The position numbers and the translations under genes were made by a program. From NCBI GenBank assembly GCA_949751835.1, contig CATKHK010000010.1:310001-374000 (forward strand): 64,000 nt of DNA. The letters run 5' to 3'. This DNA is from Blepharisma japonicum. Taxonomy: Eukaryota; Ciliophora; Heterotrichea; Heterotrichida; Blepharismidae. Below the pieces are notes generated by a model. It was not told the DNA's origin. It worked only from the letters and a program-made list of their open reading frames with translations, and made no database searches. Shown here piece after piece: positions 21,449 through 31,564 of the stretch. Numbering within the stretch: the stretch's first letter is position 1; each line of letters starts with the position of its first letter.

Positions 21449-22591
21449 ATGGCTTCTTTTAAAGTTATTGCATATGGAAAAGAAGGTGAAGCTTTTACTT
21501 GTCTTTTAAATGAAGATAAGAGTGTCCCGGAATATACTTCCAAAGATTCAGACGTGAACAGATATTTCGCAGCTGCAAGAGTAATATCAACAAGGCTAGG
21601 ATTTAGGCTTTTTACAGACACTGAATGGGAAAATCTTGTATTTTACCATGATAACCAGCTGAGAAAATTGATAAAGCAGGTAGTTGTGCACGGATTTACT
21701 GTAGGAAATGTCATTTATGTGCCAATTCCAGAAACAAATTTTGCTGATAATGTTCCTGGAAATTACATTGATTCTCCTTTGATGTCTGAAAGGTTCCACT
21801 TGGCTACCATTTACAACTACATGAGTCCTTGCTATATATTTGATGAAGCTAAATTTGAATCATCCCAAATCCATGAAAATCCAGAATATTTGTTACTACA
21901 AATGCAAGACTATTTGCCATGGTCGGGACTAAACGAAGCATTATATGGAGGCTTTTTCATCAAGGGCACAGAAAAATGAAATCATTACTATATCCCAAGA
22001 AATGATTTTCCTAGTGTCGATAAGTTAGGCTCATTAAAAGGAATTATGATTACAGGAGCAAAATATAGTGCTTTTGATGATTCTTTGCCTTGGCTAGAGC
22101 CTTTAATAGGATTCTTCAGAAATATCATTGACAATTTTCCAAGTGTCAAAATTGTGGGAATATGTCTTGGCCATCAAATTTTAGGGAGGGTCTTTGGAGG
22201 AGAAGCTGCAAGAAATCCTGATGGAGGCTTTGTTTACAAAACTGAAGAACTTACAGCATTAGAAGAATTTGAAGGCCTCCCAAGCAAACTTTACTTGTCT
22301 GAGTGTCATGGAGATTGTGTATCCGTAGTGCCTCCAAGTGGAAAAATCATTTATTCTTCACCAAGTTGTGCTACTGAAATTGTAAGATACGGTGATAGAG
22401 CAATTACATCTCAAGGCCACCCAGAGTTCACCACTCACTTCGTAGTGCATTTTTACACACAGTATATGCTTTCCAAAGGAGGAATATCTGACGAGCAAGC
22501 AAAAACTGCTTTAGAACTCTGCTCGAGGATAAAAACTGACTCAGAAATCCTCATTGATGCATTTAACAGGTTTTTAAGAAAAAATAATTAA
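21449..22591 (+). CDS. Class I glutamine amidotransferase-like protein, copy 2
   Basis: A 380-residue intact paralogue of the preceding gene, 45 nt downstream on the same strand. The GATase fold occupies about residues 195-345, with C239 in GICLGHQ, H324 and E326 in SQGHPEF, a complete Cys-His-Glu triad. The N-terminal part (VNRYFAAARVISTRLGFRLF) is shared only with copy 1 among genes seen here. One TGA=Trp at 21977-21979 lies in GTEKWNHYY. Likely a soluble cytosolic hydrolase acting on a glutamine or gamma-glutamyl substrate; the substrate cannot be told from sequence. Confidence 0.85.
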
Positions 22592-22603
22592 AAATCTTAT
22601 ATA

Positions 22604-23449
22604 ATGAATATTGATAACATAAAAATTAGTAAAGATTACCTACACAAGCCAGAAACTTTATTCGAAATCCGCCGAATGTCCAACGGCTCCAGAATTCAAC
22701 GATCAGGAGAAAGACTTACATTGCCTGATGAAGAACTTTATCTCACAATGAGGGTTTCTCCAAATTCCAGTACAGCAATTCATACTCCCCAAACCCGCCC
22801 TCACTCCAGTTATATGTATAAGCCAAGTACGCCTCCCAATTATTTTCAGAAGAAAACAAGACATGAAGGCTATTTTGATAGCGAAATGTTCATTTCGCAT
22901 ATGCATTTGGAGGAGAGACAGGTAAGGCCTAAATCACGAGACTATTTAACGCCAAAATTCTTTGATAAAATAGGAAGCAGGACTCCAAGCCCAGACCCAG
23001 CCAAAATGAATGAGACTTTAAAGTTTTCGTATGATTGCTGTGACAAACTAAATATTGATGATAGTTGGATTAATGCAGAAATATGTCGGCGATCTGGAAG
23101 AATAATAAAGTTTCAAGATAAGAAGAAATTATTTTCGAGAAAATATCAGCAAATGCTGTACCAGCAAAATCCAATAAATGCCAAACTCTTTACAAAAAAT
23201 AGAATAAAAAGGAACACCAGATCAAACAGAGAAATCATTCCTCAAACAAGAGCAATGTCTACAGAACCAAAACGAAGGTTTCCAAGGAAGCTGATGGTAA
23301 GTGGTACTGTAAAAGAATATACTACAAGAATACACAGCGATAGAAATAAATCAAATCAGTCTATTAAAAAAATATTGGCCGTTGTTCCCAGCCCAACATC
23401 TGGAGAAGTCTTCAGGGTTCAAATAAAATCTGCTTCTACTCATACATAA
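22604..23449 (+). CDS. Basic hypothetical protein (281 aa)
   Basis: A 281-residue protein from the ATG at 22604, only 12 nt after the amidotransferase stop. It is Arg/Lys/Ser-rich, with Pro-rich linkers (SRTPSPDPAKMNETLKF) and no signal peptide or membrane helix. The C-terminal half is strongly basic (RIKRNTRSNREII, KRRFPRKL). No known domain. Many ciliate cytoskeletal proteins have this composition, but that is only a resemblance. Confidence 0.65.
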   Translation: MNIDNIKISKDYLHKPETLFEIRRMSNGSRIQRSGERLTLPDEELYLTMRVSPNSSTAIHTPQTRPHSSYMYKPSTPPNYFQKKTRHEGYFDSEMFISHMHLEERQVRPKSRDYLTPKFFDKIGSRTPSPDPAKMNETLKFSYDCCDKLNIDDSWINAEICRRSGRIIKFQDKKKLFSRKYQQMLYQQNPINAKLFTKNRIKRNTRSNREIIPQTRAMSTEPKRRFPRKLMVSGTVKEYTTRIHSDRNKSNQSIKKILAVVPSPTSGEVFRVQIKSASTHT

Positions 23450-23949
23450 CTGACTTATTTAATTCAATTTTTAATTAATTAAGCTTAGGCTAAGACGAGC
23501 TATTTAATATATATATATCCTTATTTAATAAATGAATTAAGAAAAAATTTAATGCAACTTATGGCCTGTTGAATTTAAATAAGTTATATTTAAACTAACA
23601 TATTTAGCGTCCTTATTCTTAAAATCAATAGTCCTTATGCAATAATTTTTTATAGATCACTATTTTTGGAGATAAATAGTTTTGTAAAATATTTTAATCA
23701 TAATTATAGGTCATCTATATAGTTTCTAGAATCTAAAAATAATCCATATAATTAGCCTTCCTGACAATATAGTTTTATATCACTGCACTTATCATTAAAT
23801 AAAGAATTGAACTGAATCATCATAGTAGAAAGAAGAGAAATCACAAATATATTGATATTATGTAAAAGTCAAATAGGATCAGAAAGATATAAAAAAATAA
23901 AGACTAAAAAATAAGTAAAGAGGCATATAAGACCTGCTTAAAATAAAAA
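23450..23949. other. Intergenic, AT-rich, nothing recognised
   Basis: About 500 nt with runs of TA around 23507 and no supported gene. It includes the promoter of the repeat protein that follows. Confidence 0.55.
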
Positions 23950-26900
23950 ATGTCTAGTATTCTTGAAAGCCTGAACTCTTATAGGCATGAGATGCTAAAG
24001 CACCGACAAAAAAATAATAATTTGATATCCAGCTCTAAAGGATCACTTTTCTATAAAAGTCCTAGAGTTTTGACCAATAAAAGAAAAAGCAATTGGTCTC
24101 CTGTTATAAAAGACAACAACGCCTGAAGATCTAAATTGGGCATTGTTCTCTCTTTAAGCAAAAATGAAAGGAGATATGAAGAAAGTCCAAATAAAATTAA
24201 ATTCTCAGTGGATTCTGAAGGACTTAATAGCCACAGAAGTTCGAGGTCTCTTGGTATCTGAAGATTCTGCTCACCAAAAAAAAGAATAAAAACTTATAAA
24301 GTTGATTCAGCAAAATTGCTATATGATAGAGTCATAGCTTATCTAGAAAAGCATTTCAAGAGTGGTAAGTCCAATAGCCCTCTAGAACTTTATAAGCTCC
24401 CTCTCAGAACCGATACCTATTTATCTAAAAAACAAAGGCTTGAAAATATAAAAATAAATTTAGAAAAAAAATTCCAAGAGCGTGAAGAAAAGCTGAAAGC
24501 AAAACAATCCAATGAAGATAAAACACTATTTTTTACCCCACAAAGTTATAGCGAAATAGAACTTAGTCATAGTCCTGGAGAATTAAATGAAATAATTGAT
24601 ATTCAGCTTTCGGCTGAAAATAAAGCAAGGCTAAACGAAACCTTTAATTCGAATATTTTAACCCCAAGAGAATATGAATCTACTCAGCTTGAAGATGTAT
24701 TTTTAGACAAATTATCTTCTGATAGCATGAGCCTTGCTCCTCCATCATCTTACTCAAGCCGATTTGATAAAGAGAAAAATTTTGATAGTGGCCGTATGGT
24801 TCCAATTTCATATGAAAAATTAATTGGGATTGAAATAATCTGTAGATATTGCTTCAAAGTTATAATCCAAGCTTTTGATGGTTTCAAAAACTCTTACAGC
24901 CCAGAGCCAGACGATGATTTTTTTGAATATTTCATTTTTGATAAGCCACTGCTAGATTATGATTATTTAGAAGAACCTGATTATTATGATGAAGAAACAA
25001 ATATTGAGGTTACTACCATTCGTAAATCAGATCTGCATGAGCCTCTTACAAGTCAAGCTATTAATGAGCTTTGTGAAGTTTATGTATCATACGAAGATAA
25101 CTGTTGTGAACAAAATGATGAAATATTTGAATATAGGGATATTAAAAAAACGCTATCAAGCTATAATTGCTTAGAAGAGTCCAATGAAATAAATAAAGAA
25201 ATTGAATATTCAATTATAGATAAGCCAGAGTCAGACTATAATTATTTAGAAGAGTCAAATGATATAAATAAAGAACATGAATACTCAAATTTAAAGAAGC
25301 CAAGATCAGATTATGAATACTTAGAGGAATATGATACTAATCGGATAGAAATTGACAACTCGAAGACTTCTTATCAGAGTACGATAACACACTCTATCAT
25401 AAATTCTCCACCAGCTGATTATAACTATTTGTTGTTAAAGCCCAACACGATGTACATATTATATGATCATAAGAAAACTCTAGATTACCATCTCACTAAT
25501 AAACCAATTGCAGACTTTAACTATTTGGAAGAAGATTCTTCATTATATATAAGTAAAAGCAATCCTATATATCAACTCACCAATAAACCAATTGCAGACT
25601 TTAACTATTTGGAGGAAGATACTTCATTATATATAAGCAAAAGCAATCCTATATATCAACTCAACACAAAGCCAATCGCAGACTACAACTACTTGGAGGA
25701 AGATTCTTCTTTATATATTAGTAAAAATAATCCTACATATCATCTTAACACAAAGCCAATCGCAGACTACAGCTATTTGGAGGAAGATTCTTCTTTATAT
25801 ATTAGTAAAAGTAATCCTACATATCATCTTAACACAAAGCCAATTGCAGACTACAACTATTTGGAGGAAGATTCTTCTTTATATATTAGTAAAAGAAATC
25901 CTGTATACCATCTGGCCAATAAATCAATTGCAGACTACAACTATTTGGAGGAAGATTCTTCATTATATATAAGTAAAAGCAATCCTGTATACCATCTGAC
26001 CAATAAATCAATAGCAGATTACAACTATTTGGAGGAAGATTCTTCATTATATATCAGGAAACATAATCCTGTATACCATCTGACCAATAAATCAATAGCA
26101 GATTACAACTATTTGAAAGATTACTCGTCATTTGAATATATTTTATCCAAAGTGTTCAATAAATCATCATTTCGTTACAATAGTCTCAAAGCAAAATATT
26201 GAACTAAATTATCAAGTCGCAGAGTTATTTCATATTTTGTACTTAATAAGCCCCAGCCTTACTTTAATTTACTGAAAGATGATGTATCTTATCAGCAAAT
26301 CTTATCTCAAGCTATAAATAAACTGAATTCTCATTATAATTTCATCAAGAAAAAGTATTGAAACCAATGACTATGCTCTTATGTTTTTACTTTGTCTAGC
26401 TTGTCTAGTGGAGATGAATTTGCAGACATTTCTATGCACAAAGAAACAATTGCAAAGGCAATTAATAATTTCAATGCTTATTATGCTTTTCTAAATGTGA
26501 AGTATTGGGATAAATGGGTTCTTTATATGAGGATTTCAATACTTAAAGAAAATTCCATCAGGAAAATTGCGAGGTCAATAAGTAAATCACAAGGGAAATT
26601 GAAGTTTTCTTTTTTCCTTAAACTTTTATCATATATAGAAAAAAGAAAGTATGCTCTTTGTGTATTTAAAACACTCTTTCACAAGAGAGAAAAACAAATC
26701 ATTGATTTTTGGTATCAAATTTCTTCTAAAACTCCAATTGTAAATAATGAACACCTATTTATTGAAGAACTCAATATGAGCACATCCCATATTGATAGCG
26801 ATGCAGTTGAAAAGTTTTATAAGCCTCTGGAGTTTCTTTACAAATCAAAGCTTCGGGCTGGGTTTTCGTCTCTTTTGTCTCTTCTCATTAAGACCCAAAA

Positions 26901-27039
26901 ACCTCCTGTCAACTTATCAAATATCTCTGTCTACAAGTATCGAATGATCAAAGAAAAAATTGAAAAATTTTTGGCATGTCTAGAGACAAAAGTGTTGAAA
27001 ACTTCAAATATATACTTCCAAAAGTGGAAAAGCCTTTAA
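23950..27039 (+). CDS. Tandem-repeat protein with 28-residue units
   Basis: A 1029-residue protein, ATG at 23950, TAA at 27037-27039, no intron, several TGA=Trp. A central array (residues about 518-713) has seven 28-residue units of the form KPIADYNYLEEDSSLYISKSNPIYHLTN. Degenerate D-Y-x-Y-L-E-E units precede it from about residue 335. After it, related units become Trp-containing (YNSLKAKYWTKL, YNFIKKKYWNQW, YAFLNVKYWDKW). The Trp-containing blocks resemble the hydrophobic repeats of centrin-binding Sfi1-like proteins, which heterotrichs use in contractile fibres; this is an inference from pattern only. The N-terminus is Ser/Lys-rich. No enzyme domain is visible. Confidence 0.8.
25501..26088 (+). 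repeat. 84-bp tandem repeat, seven units, coding
   Basis: Unit starts at 25501, 25585, 25669, 25753, 25837, 25921 and 26005, with a partial eighth at 26089. Each unit encodes 28 residues of the host protein in frame. Neighbouring units differ by few bases, so expansion is recent compared with the more degenerate flanking units. Confidence 0.92.
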
Positions 27040-27070
27040 TTAACACTTATTATATATAAATTAAATAAAA

Positions 27071-29125
27071 ATGGAAGATAGATATGAACTTGCAGTGCTA
27101 AAGCCTCCAGAAAATACCTATTTTCTCTGGGTGAAGTTTTTATCAGAGCCTTATCGCCGCGAACATGTATGGTTAACATAGATAAACGACTGCCCAAAAG
27201 AGCTATTTGCAAGTGCTTTATATCACACTCATCCAAACGGAGCAATCAATCCTAACACAAAAAAGCTTAAAGTATTAGAAGAAATTATTACTGACCTTTT
27301 GGTCCACAGCTCTACAGACTTATTAGAAGAATTCGAATCCCAAGAGCTTCCTTTGGAATACAAAATCAATTTGATGAAAAAAGCAAGGGATAAAGGTGAC
27401 AACATCCTCTATTATCGATTTGTGATTAGGACTTTGATAACTGATTACAAATTTGCTAGAGAAGTGCTGCACTTAGATAGAGATGAAGAGCTAGAAGCAA
27501 TCCACCACCTTTCAAAAGTCCGCACCACAAACCCACAGATTTTATATGAGCTAGGCTTGTGAAAAGCATTAGAAGAAAATTATGCAGAAGCAGCGTACCA
27601 TTTTACTGAATTATATAAGAGCCTTCCAACAGATTATGTACCGACAGCAAATCCTAATAAAATCACGACTTTGACTGTTGATAAGCTGAAAGGGTATCTT
27701 GGAATCATCCCTGAAACGATGGAAATAGAAAAAGACGAGTCATATGCAAGAGAGCTATTTCATTACAGTAGAGAGCTAGAGGGCAAAAGAAGAGTCCAAA
27801 GAGACCAACAAGAGTAAAAGTAACATAGAAATATTCAAGTAGATTTAGAGCAAATGGCACAAAATATTGACATCATCAAATCCAAAATTGAAGTCGATAA
27901 CCTAACAGAGCAGTTTGCTGTAGCCAAAAAGTACTTGAAATATGCTCTATTTGAAAATAAAGGATACAGCTCTTTGTCAAGGAAAATATTTGAAGATGTT
28001 TTAAGCAGAATTACAGAGTCTGAGCTTTACTTGTGAACAGATTGTGTTTATTATTGTGCAGTGATAACTCCATTAGAAGAGTCACCCCCTGAAAAATACT
28101 TCGACACACTAAAAGAAATTATTGAAAAATTCGGCCCACCAAATTTAAAGCAATGGACATTCATTTTAGCACTAATATTGCAATCTCCCTACCTTGGAAA
28201 TTTTTCTACAAGAGTAAAATCATTACTTCCTGAAGATTTAGTGAACGTCCTTAATTTCGTTGAAAAAGTCCAAGTCTTAATAGCCCAGCCTGAGCCTTGC
28301 TCAAGTGACTTTTTGTCAGACGTTTACTTGAATTTCTTAGATGTCATAGAAAAAATTGATATAAAAATCCTGATAATTTTTGTAGAAAGCATTCAAATCC
28401 CGCTTGTCGTTAAACAAATTTCAAGATGGTTGTTTACCGCTGTTAGAGTTCTTAAATTTATCCATAAAGAGCGGCAGACTGAAGCAGACCAGCTTTATTC
28501 ATATTTTGAGCTTATTAGCTTTGAAAATGACTTTATGATTGATGTCCCTACTGATATTGATTATAAGATGTAAGAATTATATAGAAAGACAGGAATTCAC
28601 GATTTCTCAAAGCTGACAAGGTTAACAAAGGTTGCAATTGGAAAAACGAAGAAATTGAGCCCTGGAGGATATAATGATTATTTTTCAGGGAATATGTTTT
28701 TATTAGAAGAAAAATTTCATTTGGCTGTGAAAGATTATTTAAAAGCTGCAAGAGTGATTGAGTATCCGAAGTTCTATAAAAGACTAGCATACTCAGTCAT
28801 GAAAGTAGGAGCTCTTTTGGAAGGGATTATTTTATATCAATTAACAGACCCAGACTTTTCAGCTTCCAAGGTTAAACCTATTTTACAGACTGTTCCGCTT
28901 CAAAAATTCCTATTGCCGTTTATATGTGATGTCGAACTGCTAGAATTGATGATAGAGCAAAACAGAAACAGGGACGAAATTGTTGAAGACTTATCCAAAT
29001 TAATCGACTCCCCAGAAAGGCATCAGTCTGGAAATGGATCGAGGATGAAAAAAATTCTTCTTGACCAATTTTTGGATCTTCTGCATTTCACAGCCCAAAA
29101 CTTTCGAAAAAATAAACAAGAATAA
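27071..29125 (+). CDS. INTS8: Integrator complex subunit 8 (INTS8)
   Basis: CDS join(27071..27166,27182..27813,27829..28569,28585..29125), 669 residues. Three 15-nt introns (GTATGGTTAACATAG, GTAAAAGTAACATAG, GTAAGAATTATATAG) restore one frame. INTS8 is a TPR-like helical subunit of the Integrator, which cleaves nascent snRNA and other RNAs and recruits PP2A. Matches to the animal protein as I recall it: KFLSEPYRREHI near the start (WFEFLLDPPKLLEHL), ILYYRFVIRTLI (LLYNRWAIRTIV), and near the end a TPR-like YFSGNMFLLEEKFHLAVKDY helix pair followed by CDVELLELM (WDVTILEYL). It is shorter than the about 995-residue human protein, chiefly in the middle. Trp codons at 27560 and 28034 are TGA. Confidence 0.75.
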
Positions 29126-29146
29126 TTAGTAGATTAACTTTAATAA

Positions 29147-30661
29147 ATGTCTGAATGTACTCCTAATGCGAATTTAAAAGACATCGAAAATGCTATTCAG
29201 TACCAAATAAAACAAGCAGCAGAGCTTCTTCGGAAAGATGATTACAATCACTCTCTTTATCTCTTAAATAGCGCTTTAGATCAATCATCAAATATTAAGC
29301 AAACGGAAGTTAGAAACAAGCTCTATTCAATTGCTATGAACCACTATGGAACTTATTATAAGAAACTCAAAAACAATGAAAAAGCGCTTGAGTGCTTCTT
29401 TAAAGCTGCAGAAATTGGAAAATCCAAAGGAGAAGAGGTCAGTATCCTTGCACAATCACATTTAAATATATGTGCGATTTTATCTGAAAAGCAAGAGCAT
29501 GAAAGAGCACTGAGGCACTCTTTGAAGTCTCTTTATTTATTGAGGAATAATTTCAACGGAAATCCAGGGTTAGCAAGTCACTTAGGAATTGCTTATCATA
29601 ATGTAGGGGTCGAGTACGAATTTTTAAATCAAATGACTGATGCGTTAGACTGCTATAAGAAAGGATATGACTTATGTAGAGAAAATATAGGAGAAAATCA
29701 TGAGATTACTAAAAAGCTGAAAAATCATTATACAATGTGCGAAAGAGAAATAAAAGGACCTGAAATCCCTTCAGTGCCGTTATTGAAACATAAAATTGAA
29801 CTTACAAAAGTTGACAATTCATTTTGAAAAAGAGGAAAAAGCCGTGAGGCTAGTAGAAAGGCTGTAAAACTTCCTGATAATTTATCAGGAAATAAGCCTC
29901 TCAGAAATAAATCTCATCTTAAACTAAAAATCGAAAAAAATTCTCACCCGAATCATAACAGCTTACAAAGGCTGGGATATATCAGCAAGCCTTCAAGTGC
30001 AAATATGAGAAGATCATCTTCAGCAGCAAAGATTCTGAGAACAAAATCTCCATCTGTTAATAATGTTAAACTAAGAGAAGCCAGCCCATTTATGAATCTA
30101 AGCTGAAAATCTAACCGTAAAAGAGCCCTTAAGTTAAAAAGGCCAAGAAAGTCAATTCCAACTCCTATTCCTATTAGAAGAAAAAGAATTGATGTAGAGG
30201 AATTTAGAGCAAGAGAAAATCTTGCTGCAACAATCATTCAGGCTTGGTGAAAAGGTTGTATAGAGCGTAAGCGCTTTAAACAAAAAAGAGTCTTGAGTGC
30301 TAAAAAAAGGTTTTTAAAAGATGCAGAAATTTTGAAGGACATTATTAATCTGAGATCAGCAAAAAAAACTAAGCAAAAAAATATTAAAATTAAGCTTATT
30401 CCACGGAAAAATGATGTAAAAACCTTTGAAGAGCAAATAGTAAAAATTCAAGCTTTTTTTCGAATGCTTTTATGTAGATTTCGATATTTAAAAAAAAAAA
30501 AAGCATGCCTAGTTATTCAAAAATCAAGTAAAATGTGGCAGTGTAAGAAATATTATAAGAAGATTATTAACGCTGTAGTATTGATACAAAGAGAATACAG
30601 AAAACATATTTCATGAAGTTTCAGTGTAAAGTCTGTAAACAACAAAATTATGAATGGATAA
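29147..30661 (+). CDS. TPR protein with C-terminal IQ motifs
   Basis: A 504-residue protein, ATG at 29147, TAA at 30659-30661, with four TGA=Trp codons. Residues about 15-200 contain TPR units (ALECFFKAAEIGKSKG, ALRHSLKSLYLL, ALDCYKKGYDLC). The middle is basic and Ser-rich. The C-terminus carries IQ-like calmodulin-binding helices: ATIIQAWWKGCIERKRF, VKIQAFFRMLLCRFRYL, VIQKSSKMWQCKKYY and VLIQREYRKH. It probably acts as a calmodulin- or centrin-binding scaffold, possibly at basal bodies; location is inference. A 21-nt palindrome (29871-29891) lies within the coding sequence. It follows INTS8 by 21 nt on the same strand. Confidence 0.85.
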
Positions 30662-31564
30662 TCTAAATATTATTGTAAATTACTAAAAGCCTATTCCAAA
30701 GAATAATTTTAAAGAAGTAATTTCATAAATGTTTTTCGATTCAATTTTTTAATTTTGATGTATAATAAAATAATTTAAATACTTAGATGGTAATCAGCAA
30801 TTAAATTTATTTTTCATTGATTTATTTTATTTTTTAAAAAGTTCCAGAGACTGTTTAGCTGAGTCATTTTGACTCAAGATATGCATTAAGAAAAAATTCT
30901 GTATTTATTATTAATTATTACCTCGATATTGATACTTCGTCAATGATTTTGCATATCAATGTGCAATTTATGAATATAAGTAGATAGCATTTCAACCAAA
31001 AATAAAAAGAAATAGGTAGCATAAAACAGCAACTACCAGCAACATTAAAATAAAAAACATTTTGTTTAATTTCATATTCACTTTTCATTACAAATTAAAA
31101 ATGAACATCCATAAAGGAAATTAGTTGCAAGGCTTTTTTATGGAAATTATAAAATTAAATTTCAATTGCCACATAAGGACAGAAAAGATAAATAGCAATA
31201 TTTTGGAGATACAATCTAGAAAGAAATTTAAAATAATAGCCTGGGTAAGGCAAAATCAGTTTCGTACTAAATGATTTGCAAAATCCTTATAACAATCATA
31301 TGCAAACCAACTAGCGCTTATTAGAATTTTAAGCTTGGATTATTAATTTATTTAGATTTTTATGTCTTATCTGATTGGCCTTTCTTCATCTTTTCTAGCA
31401 TGGGAAAAACAACCCAAACGAAAGATCTGAGAACTTCTGCCCTAAAACTCAGATAAGAGTCTGATATGTCTAATGATCCTTGATATATTAAGTAAACTGT
31501 TCCAGTCGTATTTTACTAATTTCTCAGTGTCCACAAGAAGGCTTTACATTTATTGGCCAATATA
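30662..31564. other. AT-rich gap with a coding-like minus-strand stretch
   Basis: About 900 nt upstream of the P5 ATPase gene. Mostly AT-rich with no supported gene, apart from the open minus-strand stretch at 31360-31512 described separately. Confidence 0.5.
31360..31512 (-). pseudogene. Coding-like minus-strand stretch, possible remnant
   Basis: Fifty codons plus TAA, open back to a TAG-TAA pair at 31513-31518, with no in-frame ATG near the beginning. Composition is unusually protein-like (for instance SYLSFRAEVLRSFVWVVFP) compared with other gap sequence. No 15/16-nt intron joins it to an upstream exon, and upstream space is occupied by the divergent P5 ATPase gene. It may be the tail of a decayed gene. 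Family unknown. Confidence 0.25.

Noticed and set aside
29871-29891. 21-nt palindrome TTCCTGATAATTTATCAGGAA as terminator or operator
   Set aside because: It lies inside the coding sequence of the TPR/IQ protein; probably chance.
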